Shown here piece by piece: positions 22,302-35,187 of a DNA stretch of 64,000 nucleotides. Under the pieces are notes generated by a model. It was given only the letters and a program-made list of their open reading frames with translations. It was not told the DNA's origin and did no database searches. Location of the stretch: the NCBI RefSeq assembly GCF_028554725.1, contig NC_071669.1:2433501-2497500 (forward strand), read 5' to 3'. Numbering within the stretch: position 1 is the first letter of the stretch; each line of letters opens with the position of its first letter. Made by a program: the position numbers and the translations under genes. This stretch comes from Zeugodacus cucurbitae (Eukaryota > Arthropoda > Insecta > Diptera > Tephritidae).

Positions 22302-25300
22302 AAAAAAATAATTATGACAAAGAGCTTTGTTAAAAAAACTATACGTGAAAAAATATGAAGTGGTTTTAATTTATTGAAAATTAATAAAGAGTTGAATTTG
22401 GTTTTTACAGTACTCTTCTTGCAAGTTTTTTATGATATAATATGGAAACATTAATCATTTTTTTTTTGGTATAAAAAAGAATAATACATAAAACACTATA
22501 TTGAATTGAATTTATATTTATTTACATAATTTTTATTTTTTGCCCCTTTTATTCACGGTTTTCTACTATATTGAACAGTAGATTAAAAACTGTGGAAAAA
22601 AATTAAAACTTTTTTTCTTTCAATTAATTTATGACTAATAGTAGGAGCAAAATATTTCAAAAAAAAATGTACGCTTAATTTTAAAAGCGTAAATTTTTTT
22701 TGATCGAAAATCAGCACGGTTTAATGAAGAAAACAGCGCATATAATATAATAAAACTATATACATATGTATATATTGTATGTATATTTATACATATTCAT
22801 GTGTAGCATGCGCTAGCTGCGTAGCGTAAACCCATATATTTCAGCAAATAGCAGCAGCAAATTCACTATTTGCCACACTTATTTACAATATTTCTGATTT
22901 ATTACTATTTATTTAAGCATTTAATGTTGAGTGAGTAGCAGCACACTTACGCACTTACGCGCAAATGTACATATGTAAAGTATTTCACATACAAACAATG
23001 GCATTTGTTGTTGCATAAATCGCATTTACACGACAGTAATTCTTTCATTGCTCAGCAATTGTTTTTATTTCTCGCATTGGCATTAAGTTGCGCTTACAGA
23101 TTTATGACAGCAAATGAATAAATAGTACAACAAAAACAAAATACATATTTATATATATTATAGATACTACAACAACAACAAATGAATGCCAACAAATCGC
23201 TACAAAATATTAAGAATTATAACAAAGTAGCAGGCAAAGATAGCTATATAAAGTAATAAAGTCATTTCTCATTTCATTTCTAGTGTGTTTACATATTTAC
23301 TTTGTATGTGTGCGTGTGTGCGTGTGTGTGTGTGTAGACAACTTTGTGCCTGATGTATTATAAATCTGTGGAGAGATAGATAGTTGCATAATAATAAACG
23401 CCTGTCATAAATTCTTAACACTTGATTGACCCATAAAAGGCAGCAGCCAAAGGCAAAGCAATGTTGGTTGAGCTGCTGAGCTGAGCTAAACACACACACA
23501 TACATATGTACATACAAATATACAAATATACAAATGTATATGTATGAGTGTGTGAATATGTGACATGAATTATGGCTGTAGCAAAGGCAGCTACTAAACA
23601 TGCAACTAAATGTAGATTATGAAGCGGTTCTATGTGTGTGTGTGCGCATATTTATAGGGATGCATTTGCGCCTTGGTGCTAATGTGGTTATGTACTGACA
23701 ACTACATGCATACAAATGCATATGTGTTGAAATATACATATGTTTGTATGTATTTATGTGAAATTGTACTTGTGTAGCTGTCAACTTTATTTATTGATAC
23801 ACTCCAACTAACATACATATATACCTACAAGCGCTGGCGCATATAGTACATCTGTAAGTCAGACCACAAAGCGCGCCACTGTTTTGTTGTTGTGGTTGTT
23901 GTTGTTGTGCTGCTGCTGCTGCACTATTTTTCAACACATAAACTAACTCGATTATCAACAGCTCAGTGGCTGAGCTATACATGCATAGCTGTCATTGAAC
24001 ATTTGATATGGACAGCTGGGCATGTGCAGCGCCACACACACACACCTACAGATGTAGTTGTAGAGTTGTATACGTCAAATGAACGCATAATCGCTCAACT
24101 GCAACGGCTTGCCACTTTGACTCTAATCAAAGCCAAAGCACAAGCCGGCGCTGAACTGTAGTCGGCGGCGCTTGTTGTGAGTCGTCGTCGTTGTCGTTGG
24201 AGGTTAGATTGCTCATTTGCATGCAAACGTCTACACGTGCCTCCCGATAGGCGCTAAGCGCACACATACATACATACACACAAAGCGAGCAATATGAATT
24301 TTCTAAAAGAAAACTGTAATTATAAGCAAATTTATGCACAAAAAAAGTCGCGTAGACATGTAAACAAATATGCCAGCGCTTGCATTGTTAAGAGTAGTTT
24401 GATTAACACATTTAAATAAATAATAATAATAAAATTGATTTATATGAAAGTGTCATGAGAAATGTTTATTTATACTTTTTTTGTGAATTTTTTTCATATT
24501 TTATTTAAATATTTTCTAAAACACACATAACACCACAAACGCTTTGGCTTAATTTCAAGCACAACAATAACGCGCATTCATCAAAGTGGCAGCGCGCGCT
24601 AGCAGCAACGCTGGCGCTTTTAGTGGCAGCTTGTGCCGGCGGACGACGATAACCGCACTCATTTGAAAACAACGCAATTTATTTTTTACACAAGCACACA
24701 CATACAATATTACATACAACAAATGTGAAAAAAATATCGACGATATAGCAAACAATCATGTAGTGTAAAAGCGTATAAAAAATATGAAATTTCGAAAAAA
24801 ATAATTGTAAATAAATATAAATACTTGTAGTAGCTGATAACACACTAACTTACTCCGACTTACTTACATACATAATTGCATGTGTACATAAGCGGTTGTG
24901 TGTGTGGCGCTCAAGGCAGCTGGCGGTTAGTGCATAACCCATACAACCCATACCCCCACATAGTGTAACCGCAATGTCCGCTATGTAAATCAGATTTTTT
25001 TTCTAAATTTAGATTTAACGGTATCAGCGCAAGTAGTTGGCGTTTTAAGCTTAGTATAAGCTCACTTAAAGTTTAAGCATAACACATTTATATATTGTAT
25101 AATATATACATAGTAGTTAACACTGTTCAGGAACACGAGTTCTATAGACACAGCGTGTACCACACAAAAATAGTTCTTTACTTATTGGTTAAGACAAATA
25201 ATTTACTTTTAATTTTCTACATTTTTTCTCTAATAACAATTCGTGTCTGTCTTCCAGACGCTACTTCCCTGAGTGATCCATTGTGCTTGCCCTGCTCAAA

Positions 25301-25344
25301 CACAAAGTTATTCAGTTCAATTCAGTACCAGAAGCTTGTGTTCG
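22302..25344. other. Unique gene-poor DNA
   Basis: AT-rich, with a (GT)n tract at 23307-23335, CAACAACAA runs and ACATATGT palindromes. Short frames (for example 23269-23601 minus and 23892-24161 plus) consist largely of simple repeats and are not supported. Confidence 0.5.
23307..23335. repeat. (GT)n microsatellite
   Basis: GT units with GC interruptions. Confidence 0.85.
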
Positions 25345-26440
25345 TCGATCATTATTACATTATACCAGTTTATACCAGTTGTTTGTGTGTCTCAGTACTC
25401 TCTTAGGCATTCAAATCGTTTCATTACTCTTTAAAGCGTACATTTTTTTCTCTTCTATTTCTATTTCATTATACCAGTTAATGCCACTTATACCAGTTGT
25501 CTGTTCGTTCCACTACTTTCTAAAGCGTACAATTCTTTTACTCTTCGATTTCTATTGTATTATACCAGTTTATGCCACTTATACAAGTTGTCTGTTTGTC
25601 ATAATACTCTCTAAAGCGTCAATTTTTTTTGTTCTTCCATTTCTCCAGTTCTTTGTTTGTTTCACTACTTTCTAGAGCGTAAAATTTTTTTGCTATTCGA
25701 TTTCTATTGCAATATACCAGTTTATGACTCTTCTACCAGTTGTCTGTGTGTCTCAATACTTTCTAAGGCATTCAAATTCTTTGCTCTTCGATTTTTATTG
25801 CCATATACCAACCTATGCCAGTTATACCAGTTCTCCGTACTACTCTCTAAAGCGTAAATTTTTTTTGCTCTTCGAACCCCATTTTATTATACCAGTTTAT
25901 GACACTTATACCAGTTGTATGTGTGTCTCAATACTCACTAAAGCGTAAAATTGTTTTACTCTTTGATTTCTATTACAATATACCAACCTATGCCAGTTAT
26001 GCCAGGTGTCTATTCGTTTCACTACCCTCTAATTTGATAAAATCGTTTGCTCTTCGAACCCTATTTTATTATACCAGTGTATGTCACTTATACCAGTTGT
26101 ATGTGTGTGTCGCAATACTCTCTAAGGCATTCAAATTCTTTGCTCTTTGATTTCTATTACAATATACCAACCTATGCCAGGTGTCTATTCGTTTCACTAT
26201 CCTCTAAATCGGTAAAAATCGTTTGCTCTTCGAACCCTATTTTATTATACCAGTTTATTCCACTTATACCAGTTGCCTGTTCGTTTCACTATTCTCGAAA
26301 GTGGTAAAATCGTTTGCTCTTTGAACCCTATTTCACTATACCAGTTTATGACACTTATAAGTGCTGTATGTGTACCTCACCTATGCCAGTTATACCAGTT
26401 GTTCCTTCGTTTCACTACTCTCTAAAGCGTTAAAATTATT
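25345..26440 (+). repeat. 90-bp tandem minisatellite, about 12 units
   Basis: The phrase TATACCAGTTTATGcCACTT or its variant TATACCAACCTATGCCAGTT recurs near 25361, 25470, 25560, 25713, 25803, 25888, 25978, 26068, 26162, 26246 and 26337. Spacing is mostly 84-94 bp, with one step of 153. Each unit also holds GTTTCACTACTCTCTAAAGC, GTAAAATT.TTTTGCTCTTCG and (A/T)TTTCTATT. Because the period is close to 30 codons, several overlapping open frames run through the array. They repeat the same peptide phrase (CLCVSILSKAFKFFALRF-like) and are by-products of the repeat. Two unit subtypes (CAGTTTATG and CAACCTATG) partly alternate. Confidence 0.93.
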
Positions 26441-28023
26441 TACTCTTTTTAATATATTTATTATCAATTTATTTCTATTTATTACTATAATTTCTCATTC
26501 AGTATTTTTTCCAGTAAATACATCACCCTAAACCAATTACCAACCGCAACCACGTTTTACTTGTTTATTACGTTTTTTTTGTGTTACTCAATAAAAGGCG
26601 TTCATTATTAATCGCATCAGCCAGACATCGCGTCAATATTTGCAATTTCCACTAGCGACACTTACAATGCGATAGTTTTTTTTTTTTCTCTCAACTCGCA
26701 TTTTTATTAATTGTTCGACATTCATATGTCTGAGTAGTCCGCACGTTTCCCATTGATATATGCGATAATTAAAAGTACTTAAGTAGACGTTTGCGACATT
26801 AATGTAATTATTTGCATTACAATATTTACCTACAATTGTTTAGTGAAACTTGTTCTCCAGCACGAGGTGAAACTTAAGTATGAGATAGAAAACGGTATAT
26901 ATACAGTTAGTTATTAATAGTAGCATATAAATTAAAAAAGTGCAAATTACTATTTTAATGGGTCCATAAATAAAGTCTATGCACCTTGAACCGCAATAAA
27001 ATAGGTGTGGGGCTTATATGGTGAATTGGAATCGGAGGGTATAAAAATTGTTATTTATTTCATTTATGGTGGAGAGTAAAATAATTATCAGTGGACGTTT
27101 AAAATTGAAAGCTTTATTAAATCTCCATCAATTATTGATATAAAACCGAGAACTCTGATAAGCGAACAGTAACAAATTTCGTGACAGATGAAGTGATAGA
27201 ACACTTCACAAAGAAAATCAGAAGGGAGAAAGCAGCTGAATGTATCCAGTTGCTACCCCAATTCTACAAGAACCTCACTACTGATGAATGCTAGTAAAGC
27301 GGAGAACCAAGAACCGACAATCAAGAATTGTCTAAGCTCTTGGCAATGATGGTATGAGGTTATGCCTATCTTGTTTGGCATACCAACGGCAAGGAAGCGT
27401 CTCGAAAAGCATAAAATCATGAAATACTTTGAGACTGACACCGAAGATTTGCATCAAACGGTTCGTCAACGTAGATGAAGCTTTACACAAACAACATAGC
27501 TCCAACTGCATGTTAAACCAACTTACCCTCTCAAATTTGTTGTCTCAATCACATAACGTATTCCGCTGCGAAAGTTGCAATCAAAAACGCTCAACTTTTG
27601 ATTGATTAATTGTCTGCTTGCGCTGAAGTTATTACCATATTTTCGGGCTGATAACTTAATCGTCAAAGCGCACTTTGAAATATATATATTAATTTTCGTA
27701 AAATTTTGATAAATCTTAATGACTGGCAGGAGCATTAGAAACTGAAAGTGTACACAGCAATGATTTGATTGATGATTGCCGCGCTGCCATTTGGGTATTA
27801 GTGGACGCGTGGCGCGAATTTTCGGTAGCGTGTAATTATGAGATTTACGTAGCGAATTTGATTAAAAATTAGAAATGTTTGAGTTATAGATATTTTGTTT
27901 TAATTTCAAAAAAAAATAGCGTTGGAATGCCTTTGTTTATAATTGATGAGTGTAGCGCTCAAGCGAAATTATTGATTTTTAATATTTTCTAGAAATTTCG
28001 AAAGGATTTTTTTTATTAGAAAC
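26441..28023. other. Unique DNA with one faint mariner-like trace
   Basis: AT-rich. Apart from the weak trace at 27385-27505 nothing is recognised. Confidence 0.45.
27385..27505 (+). pseudogene. Possible mariner transposase catalytic fragment
   Basis: One plus-strand frame reads LTPKICIKRFVNVDEALHKQ, resembling the mariner stretch around the first catalytic Asp (RFVTVDETWIH in that subgroup). There is an upstream TGA and no terminal repeats are visible. Similarity is short and could be chance. Confidence 0.3.
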
Positions 28024-29418
28024 CAAGTAAGGAAAGGCTAAGTTCGGGTGCAACCGAACATTTTATACTGTCGCAATTTATTGATATAATTTTATAAAGA
28101 TAACACAATTCGACTCAAATATTCGGCATAAAGTTCAATAGAATAACGAAAATCATCATAAATAGTATATGGGAACTGAGGTAATTCCTACATCAATTTC
28201 ACTCGTTTTCACCACCAAGATACAATATATTGAAGACTATACGCTCACTTATTTTTATATTACCTATAATTAGGTATATGGGATCTGGGACAATTTATGA
28301 CCCGATTTTAACTACTTTTGGTACAGAGACAAATTGTTATAAGAAAAAAATTCCCAGGGAATGAATTACATTAAAATATCTGAGATATTTACCGATATTT
28401 TCGATGAAAAATTACTCTTAGGCACTGAGTTCTTCATGTTAGATATCAGGGGCCTTGAAAAATCATGGTCCGATTTTGACAATTTTTCCACAAGTGACGT
28501 CACAGCTCAAATACAGTATTTCTGTAAAGTTTTATTCCGCTATCTGCATTGGTTCCTAATGTATATATTACAAAGTGAAGAAATCAGAAGAATTCAAAAT
28601 TGAGTTATATGGGAAATATTATTATTATATTATTATATTCCACCTGTGTCATCAGGGTGTCAAGAAAGTGTTATACTATATACTGAATTTCATTGAAATC
28701 GAGTAGTCTTGAGATATGGTTTTTACTCATAAGTAGGCGACGCCACACCCATTTTCCATTTTGTAAAAAAATCTGAATGCAGCTTCCTTCTGTAAAATTT
28801 AGTGTTTCTGACGTTTTTCGTTAGTGAGTTAACCCACTTTCAGTCTAACCTTTGTATGGGAGGTGGGCGTGGTATTATCCTATTTCTTTCATTTTTGGAC
28901 TGTATAAGGAAATGGCTAAATAAAACGACTGCAGACAGTTTTTTATATAGCTTTATTGGTGTGCTAGTTATATACAAAAAACCTATTTGAGGGCGGGGTC
29001 ACGCACACTTTTCAAAAAAATTACATCCAAATGTGCCCCTCCCTAATGCGATCCTATGTTTCCAACTTTATTTTCATAACTTTATTTATGGCTTAGTTAT
29101 GACACTTTATGTGTTTTCGGTTTTCGCCATTTTGTGGGTGTGTCAGTGGACCTATTTTGCCCATCTTCGAAAGCAATCTCTTCAGGGTGCCAAGGAATAT
29201 GTGTTCCAAGTTTCATTAAGATATCTTAATTTCTACTCAAGATATCGCTTGCACGGACAGACGGACGGACAGACATCCGGATTTCAACTCCACTCGTCAT
29301 CCTGATCATTTATATATATATAACCCCATATCTAACTCTTTTATTTCTTGGTGACACAAACAACCGTTATGTGAACAAATCTATAATACTCTGTGCAACA
29401 TGTTGCGAGAGTATAAAA
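28024..29418 (+). mobile_element. Helentron/DINE-like repeat, copy b (1.4 kb)
   Basis: The left end reads AAGTAAGGAAAGGCTAAGTT, CGGGTGCAACCGAACATTTT, ATACTGTCGCAA. The middle holds conserved blocks (TTTGTATGGGAGGTGGGCGT, TTTTCGCCATTTTGTGGG, AAGATATCTTAATTTCTAC), then GGACAGACGGACGGACAGAC, and the right end is ATACTCTGTGCAACATGTTG, CGAGAGTATAAA. Orientation is opposite to copy a. The open frames 28361-28603, 28802-28990 and 29033-29305 cross these conserved non-coding blocks and are not genes. Confidence 0.72.
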
Positions 29419-31337
29419 ATCAAAATAAATAGTTATGATTGAAAAAATCTCAAGAAAAGGTGAAACTGACTCACATCAAATTTCTTAAGGACAGAAAATC
29501 AAATCACCACCCGTAACATAACGGGAATTCCCTAAATGTGTTACGTATTATACCAGTTATTATATAACAAATGATTTTGCAAAAAAAAGATTGACGAAAA
29601 GTGGGTCATCTGGTCAGATTTTGAGCTAATTTTTTCGACACAATTTCAACTTCCTTTTGAGATTTTTTTAATACAAAAGCTGCTTGTGCGGCAAAAATAA
29701 ATAAAAAAAATACCAAAGTCATTTGATACATGGGCGCAGCAATATGCATGTGACTGCCGTGTGACGCGCCGCTCTGCAGCTGCTCGTAATGGCAACATAA
29801 AGCTACACTTAACAATTCCACTAAAAAACAATTTTTTGCATTTGCTTATACAAAGCTATTGCAAAAAAAGCGCTCCAAATACGGCATATGCTTGCCGGCA
29901 AGGCCAACCAGGCAACTTCTGCACACACATAAGCGCTGACATCCTTGTCCTTGTCCTTGGCAAGCAACAGCGGCGGTAAAAATTTCCATCAGCTGATTGA
30001 CGCGCCACAGCTGAGACGCATATACTCTCATATATGTATATAATATATATACAAAGTAAGTGGAGTGAAAAGGGGGCTGCAGGGCAATTAATGAAGCACA
30101 TTGCATTAAAACATTTTGTTATAACAACAAAAGCAACAACGCAGCATTTATAATACAATCGAGCGCGGCATGTTGCACATGTCGATTGTGAGCGACGCGG
30201 CGAGCCGAAAGGACCTCATGACATATAAACACAATTTATTTTTATGCGAGCGCGCACTTAACACATACATACATTTGGCATATGTGAGTGTGTGTATGTG
30301 GCTGAGTTGAAGTATGTGTTTGTGAATTATAGTGTGGCTGCGATAAGCATAAAATATGCATTTGTATGTGCGAGTCAATTCGGGTTTTAGGCGCAAATGT
30401 AGGCTACTTGTGTGCTCACCATACATATTAATAAATAGAGGTTCATATACATAGTAGTATATATGTGTATATGTGTGTAGAACATAAAATGCCGCATTAA
30501 TACAACAAAAACAAAAAAGAGTTTATTTATGGAACTTAGTTGCATATATACTATATATGTATGCATACTCGTGGCAGTCGTTAATGTGCCATGGATTAAG
30601 TAATAGCCGGACGCCGCAAGCGCTGCATCCTTGTAGTAAACACCCGAAATATGTATGTAGAAATGCATGTTTATATGAATGAATGAAAGCCAATTGCATG
30701 CAGCATGTGGCATTTGTTCAATGTCACGTTAGGCGTTCCCACACAAATAACTAAAGCAACACAAACACACAACACTCACATGCCACAAACTGCCTTTGGC
30801 AATAAAGCGATAAACATAAATTTCTCCAGATGCAAATGCGACTGCGACTGTGTATGAAATTGGGTTAGAAATGTCGGAAATTTTTGTAACGGCACAAAAG
30901 TCACACATCACACGTTGCATTGCCGTCGCGCCCACTCCTTGTACGGCGCGCAAGCAAACAAGCAAGCTGTTCCGCGTACCCCTATTTTTCGCTGAGTGCG
31001 ACTGAGTGCTCCCACATGCCGTGTGAACAGCTGAAATTTCGTTTCTGGAGCGGAACTAGTCAGCACTGACAACTAAATCTACATGTTCATATGCTGGAGT
31101 ATACACAGAAACACATATATTTATTTATGTTCGCCAGCGTTTATGGTATTTATGCATGTGCCTATGTGGGTCTCCAAGTAGGTGCAAAAAACCGGAACTA
31201 AACACAACTGGAGTGCTCGGTTTTTGTCGAATTAGCCTGGCATACAAGTGGAAGTGGAAGCGCCTGAACGGATGTCCGGGGATGTTTTGCGGCAAAGACA
31301 GGCAAAATAAAAATAGTGGCATGTAGCAAAGAAAAGA
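29419..31337. other. Unique gene-poor DNA
   Basis: Simple TATG/CACA and CAACAACA sequence with no supported gene. The overlapping frames on both strands at 29846-30426 are low-complexity coincidences. Confidence 0.5.
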
Positions 31338-31447
31338 AAAGCAAAACAATATCGCTTGTGTGTGACCGAAAATTCCACGAATAACAGACGTGCCGATCGA
31401 TTGAACGCTGCGCATGCGGCCTTTATGGTACAGTGGGTCGTTTACGA
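31338..31447. repeat. Block X, first copy (about 110 bp)
   Basis: Closely similar to 38397-38507: CAAAACAAT, TGTGTGACCGAAAATTCCAC, GAATA, CAGACGTGCCG, CTGCGCATGCGGCCTTT, CAGTGGGTCGTT. It sits 17 bp before the left end of Helentron-like copy c. Read on the minus strand, both copies stay open in the same frame (HC..KAACA.F.R.ARL.FVEF) but most base differences change residues. The origin is unknown. Confidence 0.8.
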
Positions 31448-31463
31448 AAAAATGTATTTAAAA

Positions 31464-32597
31464 CAAGTAAGGAAAGGCTAAGTTCGGGTGCAACCGAACA
31501 TTTTATACTCTCACAATTAATTGATGTAATTTTATTAATATGTATAACACACAATTTGACCCACATATTCGTCATTTAGATGGTATAAAGTCCATTGAAA
31601 GTTGGAAACCCAATATTAAGTATATGAGAGCTAGCCGATGTTATGACCCGATTTTAACCATTTCTGCTATAGAGACACACTATTAGAAGAAAAAGATTTT
31701 CTCTGAATTAAATTAAGATATCTGAGAGATTTACCGATATTTTCGTTTAAAATTTACCCTTAGGCACTGAGTTCTTCATATCCGATATTCGGAGTATTGA
31801 AAAGTTATAGTCCGATTTCGATTTTAAATTTTTTTCACAAGTGATGTCACAGCTCAAATACAGTATTTGTTTAAAGTTTTATTCCGCTATCTTCATTGGT
31901 TCCTTATGTATGCATTATAAAGGGAAGGAATCAGATGGAATTCAAAATTTAGTTATATGGAAAATGGGTGATCCATCATCATCAGGGTGTCAAGAAAATA
32001 TTATATACCGAATTTCGTTGCAATCGGTCGAGTAATTCCTGAGATATGGTTTTAGGCTCATAAGTGGGCAACGCCACGCCCATTTTCCATTTTGTAAAAA
32101 AATCTGAGTGCAGCTTCCTTCTACTATTATTTCTGGGAAATTTTGTGCTTCTGATATTTTTCATTAGTGCGTTAACCCACTTTTAGTAACTTTCAACCTA
32201 ACCTTTGTATGGGAGGTGGGCGTGGTTATTATCTGATTTCAACTATTTTCATGGTGGGTGGTGGGGTACGTAACGATTTGCAGAAAGTTTGATTTCTATA
32301 GCTTTACTGGTTTGCGAGATATATACAAATAATCGATTTGAGGTGCGGGGCCACACCCACTTCCACAAAAAAATTACATCTCAATATGCTCCTTTCTGGT
32401 GCGATCCTTTATACCAAATTTTAATTTATTGCTTAGATATGACACGTTATAGGTTCTTGGTTTTCGCCATTTTGTGGGCGTGGCAATGGTCCGATTTCGC
32501 CCACAGCAACCTCCTCAGGCAAAGGAATATTTATGCTAAGTTTCGTTAAGATATCTCAATTTTTACTCAAGTTATCCCTTGCATGGACAGACAGATG
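31464..32597 (+). mobile_element. Helentron/DINE-like repeat, copy c (right-truncated)
   Basis: The left end is AACAAGTAAGGAAAGGCTAA then GTTCGGGTGCAACCGAAC, and the body is collinear with copy b. It stops in CTTGCATGGACAGACAGATG, just inside the tetranucleotide core, so the right end and its hairpin are missing. Confidence 0.7.
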
Positions 32598-33050
32598 GTA
32601 AGTATTGTATGTTTGCTTGTTGAGCAGTAACCTCACTTTGACGGCTTATATTAGCATTAATTTCAGCAAGAAACCAACAACTTTGATATGTATAAGAATA
32701 TTTGCACTTTTATGAATACAAAACAATTTAGAAATTTTCTCTAACTTCAATACTTTTTATAAAAACTCGATTTTCATTCACCATATATACTTTCCGCGAG
32801 TGTAGTCTATTTGTGAAAGAAAAATTGGAAGATTATTTATTTTAATTATTTTTATATTTTAAATTGAATAAAAAAAAAAAGTTAGCTGAATCAGAATAAG
32901 CCTACATATATACAGTTTAGGTTTCTCTCTTATGAAATACTGCTATACTCTGTGAATCTTCTTCTATTGATAGAATTATTTTACAATTTTTTTCAGTTTA
33001 AAATACACCAAACCGATCTCATTCATATGGATGATGGATTTCATAGACTC

Positions 33051-33153
33051 TCATGCCGGTACATTGCCTTCTCGCCTGTCAATCGGATCTAAGTATCTTA
33101 AGTTAAATCCATCCAAGTAATTATGCTTCAAGTCAAAGTGCTCCGGTTCATAT
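33051..33153 (-). CDS. Candidate terminal coding exon, unknown product
   Basis: On the minus strand a good 3' splice site (ATAATCTTACCTTCTTAG) is followed by 33 codons ending in TGA. The peptide, YEPEHFDLKHNYLDGFNLRY then LDPIDRREGNVPA, is charged, balanced in composition and free of simple repeats. That stands out in this AT-rich tract. No family is recognised, and no upstream exon in the right phase could be fixed. It could be the last exon of a real gene or a fragment of an unrecognised mobile element. Confidence 0.3.
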
Positions 33154-33570
33154 CTAAGAAGGTAAGATTATGTTAAAACTCAGTTAACGTAGAGAAAAAT
33201 CAGTTTAACTTGAAAGATATTTGGTTTCTTACCAGTCAACCCATAATTTATATTTGCTCACCGACTCATTTCAAGCGAGAAAATAGCTTTTTTGAGCGCG
33301 AAAGTTGCAATTTAGCAGACTTTGATGAACTTTGGTTTTGCTCTGCCTACATTTCCTTGGCTAGAATTAAAAAAAATAAATTTGTTCAAAATATGTCCAC
33401 ATTATTACTTTAGTAGCGCCGAGAGTTGTGCATACTTTTCAAACTCGTTATTTCACTTCAGTCAGTGACTTTAAAACTAACTTTAAAAAATTCTTAGGAA
33501 AATAATTACAACATAATTGAAGAAAGTCACCCAACTAGTTGCTTTGAAACCTGTTATAATTCAGAAGTAA

Positions 33571-33872
33571 TTATTTGCAAATATTTCGTATATTGCCATT
33601 ATATATTTTATTCAATTTCGATAAAATTCTTATAAGATCTGCTATCCGTCTGCCTTGCTTTCGGTTTTTGTATAAATTCAACAGTATCACTGATTTCATA
33701 CAGGCTGAGATTGAAACGCATTTTCGTTGTTGTTTTCCCATCGACGAAGGTGAACACAAGACAGAAGCTGCAATTGATGTAGTTATTAATTGTCAGCTCA
33801 TTATTAGAACACTCATATTTCATATTAATACTTACATGCGTATGTAAGCTGCTTGCCCTTCCATATGCGCAT
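33571..33872 (-). CDS. Candidate small spliced gene, 77 residues, unknown
   Basis: On the minus strand ATG at 33872 starts a 37-base exon ending at a strong donor (CGCAT then GTAAGTATT). A 68-base intron (33768-33835) of typical fly length ends ACATCAATTGCAG. Exon 2 continues to a stop at 33571-33573, giving a 77-residue basic peptide (for example MRIWKGKQLTYA, MGKQQRKCVSISACMKSVIL). A second frame of exon 2 is also open (33608-33823), so the coding frame is uncertain. No family match; the splice sites are the main evidence. Confidence 0.22.
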
Positions 33873-33941
33873 CTAACAATTTAAAGCTGATCCCCTTTAT
33901 TGAATAAAGAAAGAAAAATAAACAAAATCAACCGAAATTTA

Positions 33942-34070
33942 TCATTACTGTACTGCGCTGAAGTGCCCACTGCACTGAAGTACCAGGCGCACATGACTGC
34001 AGGCGATCAACAGTAGCAAGTAAACACCGTTTAGAATTCCAGCTTCGCTGCTGTAAATGCATAGCATTGC
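33942..34070 (+). repeat. Inverted-repeat arm of cluster R (left)
   Basis: Pairs with 35068-35187. Shared phrases include AAGTACCAGGCGCACATGAC, GATCA.CAGTAGCAAGTAAA and CTTCGCTGCTGTAA(A/G)TGCAT. The arms are ~120 bases and are separated by ~1 kb. Confidence 0.82.
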
Positions 34071-35067
34071 AACAAGAAAATATTCTTATTAGTTTCGTTT
34101 ACCATTCCGTCCCTTGGTAAAAAACACTAATAGAAACAGCTAATCGCATTCCTTTATAATGATTGCCAAATGTGGAATATTTTAGCATTAAATAAAATAC
34201 ATTTTTAACTTAATATGAAAATATTAAATACTACTGACAAAGAAATATAATAATAATAGTAATAATAATTGAATACTGTTTTCTCTTGTTAAAAATACAT
34301 AATTACAGTATATTATCAACTATTTTTTGCAACTTTAATTTTATTTTAATTTTTTTATAATTACGAAAAATTAAAATAACTAAATTCCTGCCATTTTTTC
34401 ATATAATATTTAATATTTGGCAATTCTGTTTTTATTTCACATACTTACATACACTTAAATGTATTTTTTTTTTTGCTCTATTTAAATTTACTTAGGTACG
34501 TTCTGGCATTTGAAACAAAGCAACAAAGCTTAGCCTGTCGAAGTCGCTGGTGCAAATTAACAACAAAGCAATGTCAGCGAAGATCAGCAGCATCAACCTA
34601 CTATGCCTACATATGCTGCTTCTGAGCGCCTGGTAGTACAGCGTGAGTTATAGAATGATGTTGAAGTTTTTATTTAATATTATTTATCTTGTATTTTTTA
34701 TTTCTAATATACAGCATAAACAATTTGAACAACGTGATACTGAAATATTAATTATAATTGTCGGCAAATCGCATGTGAATTGTTGCTTATTGACTACTAA
34801 ATCTTTATGAACGCCGGGTGCTTCTGCTATACATACAATTTTTATTGGATTTTTATAATCTCATTTAAATTTTAAATTATTATTATTATTTTTACACAAT
34901 TTTATATTAATGCAAACAAAAAATTATAATAATGAAATTATTATTTCTTATATTAAAATCGATTTACTTAACATTTGGCAATCATTATGAAGGAATGCGT
35001 TTAGCGCTTTGTATTTGTGTTTTTTACTAAGGAACGAAATGGTAATTGAAACTAATAAGAATATTTT

Positions 35068-35187
35068 GTTATTGCGATGCTATGCACTTACAGCAGCGAA
35101 GTTGGAATTGGTGTTTACTTGCTACTGCTGATCGGCTGCAGTCATGTGCGCCTGGTACTTCAGGGCAGTGCAGCAGTGATGACTTTC
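35068..35187 (-). repeat. Inverted-repeat arm of cluster R (right)
   Basis: Reverse complement partner of 33942-34070. In its minus-strand reading the sequence CTGCTGTAAGTGC matches a splice donor consensus. The other arm has GTAAATGC at the same place. Confidence 0.82.

Larger units (their letters stand above)
32598..33935. other. Unique DNA holding two candidate minus-strand exons
   Basis: Mostly AT-rich. The two exon-like segments are listed separately; nothing else is recognised. Confidence 0.4.

Noticed and set aside
25095..26307. Seven overlapping ORFs with repeated peptides
   Set aside because: All are products of the 90-bp tandem repeat; none has a distinct start context or unique domain.
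25345..26440. CRISPR-like array of repeats
   Set aside because: Units are contiguous ~90-bp minisatellite repeats without unique spacers, in a eukaryotic sequence.
28361..29305. Three plus-strand ORFs
   Set aside because: They run through conserved non-coding blocks of the Helentron-like element; the equivalents in copies a and c are broken.
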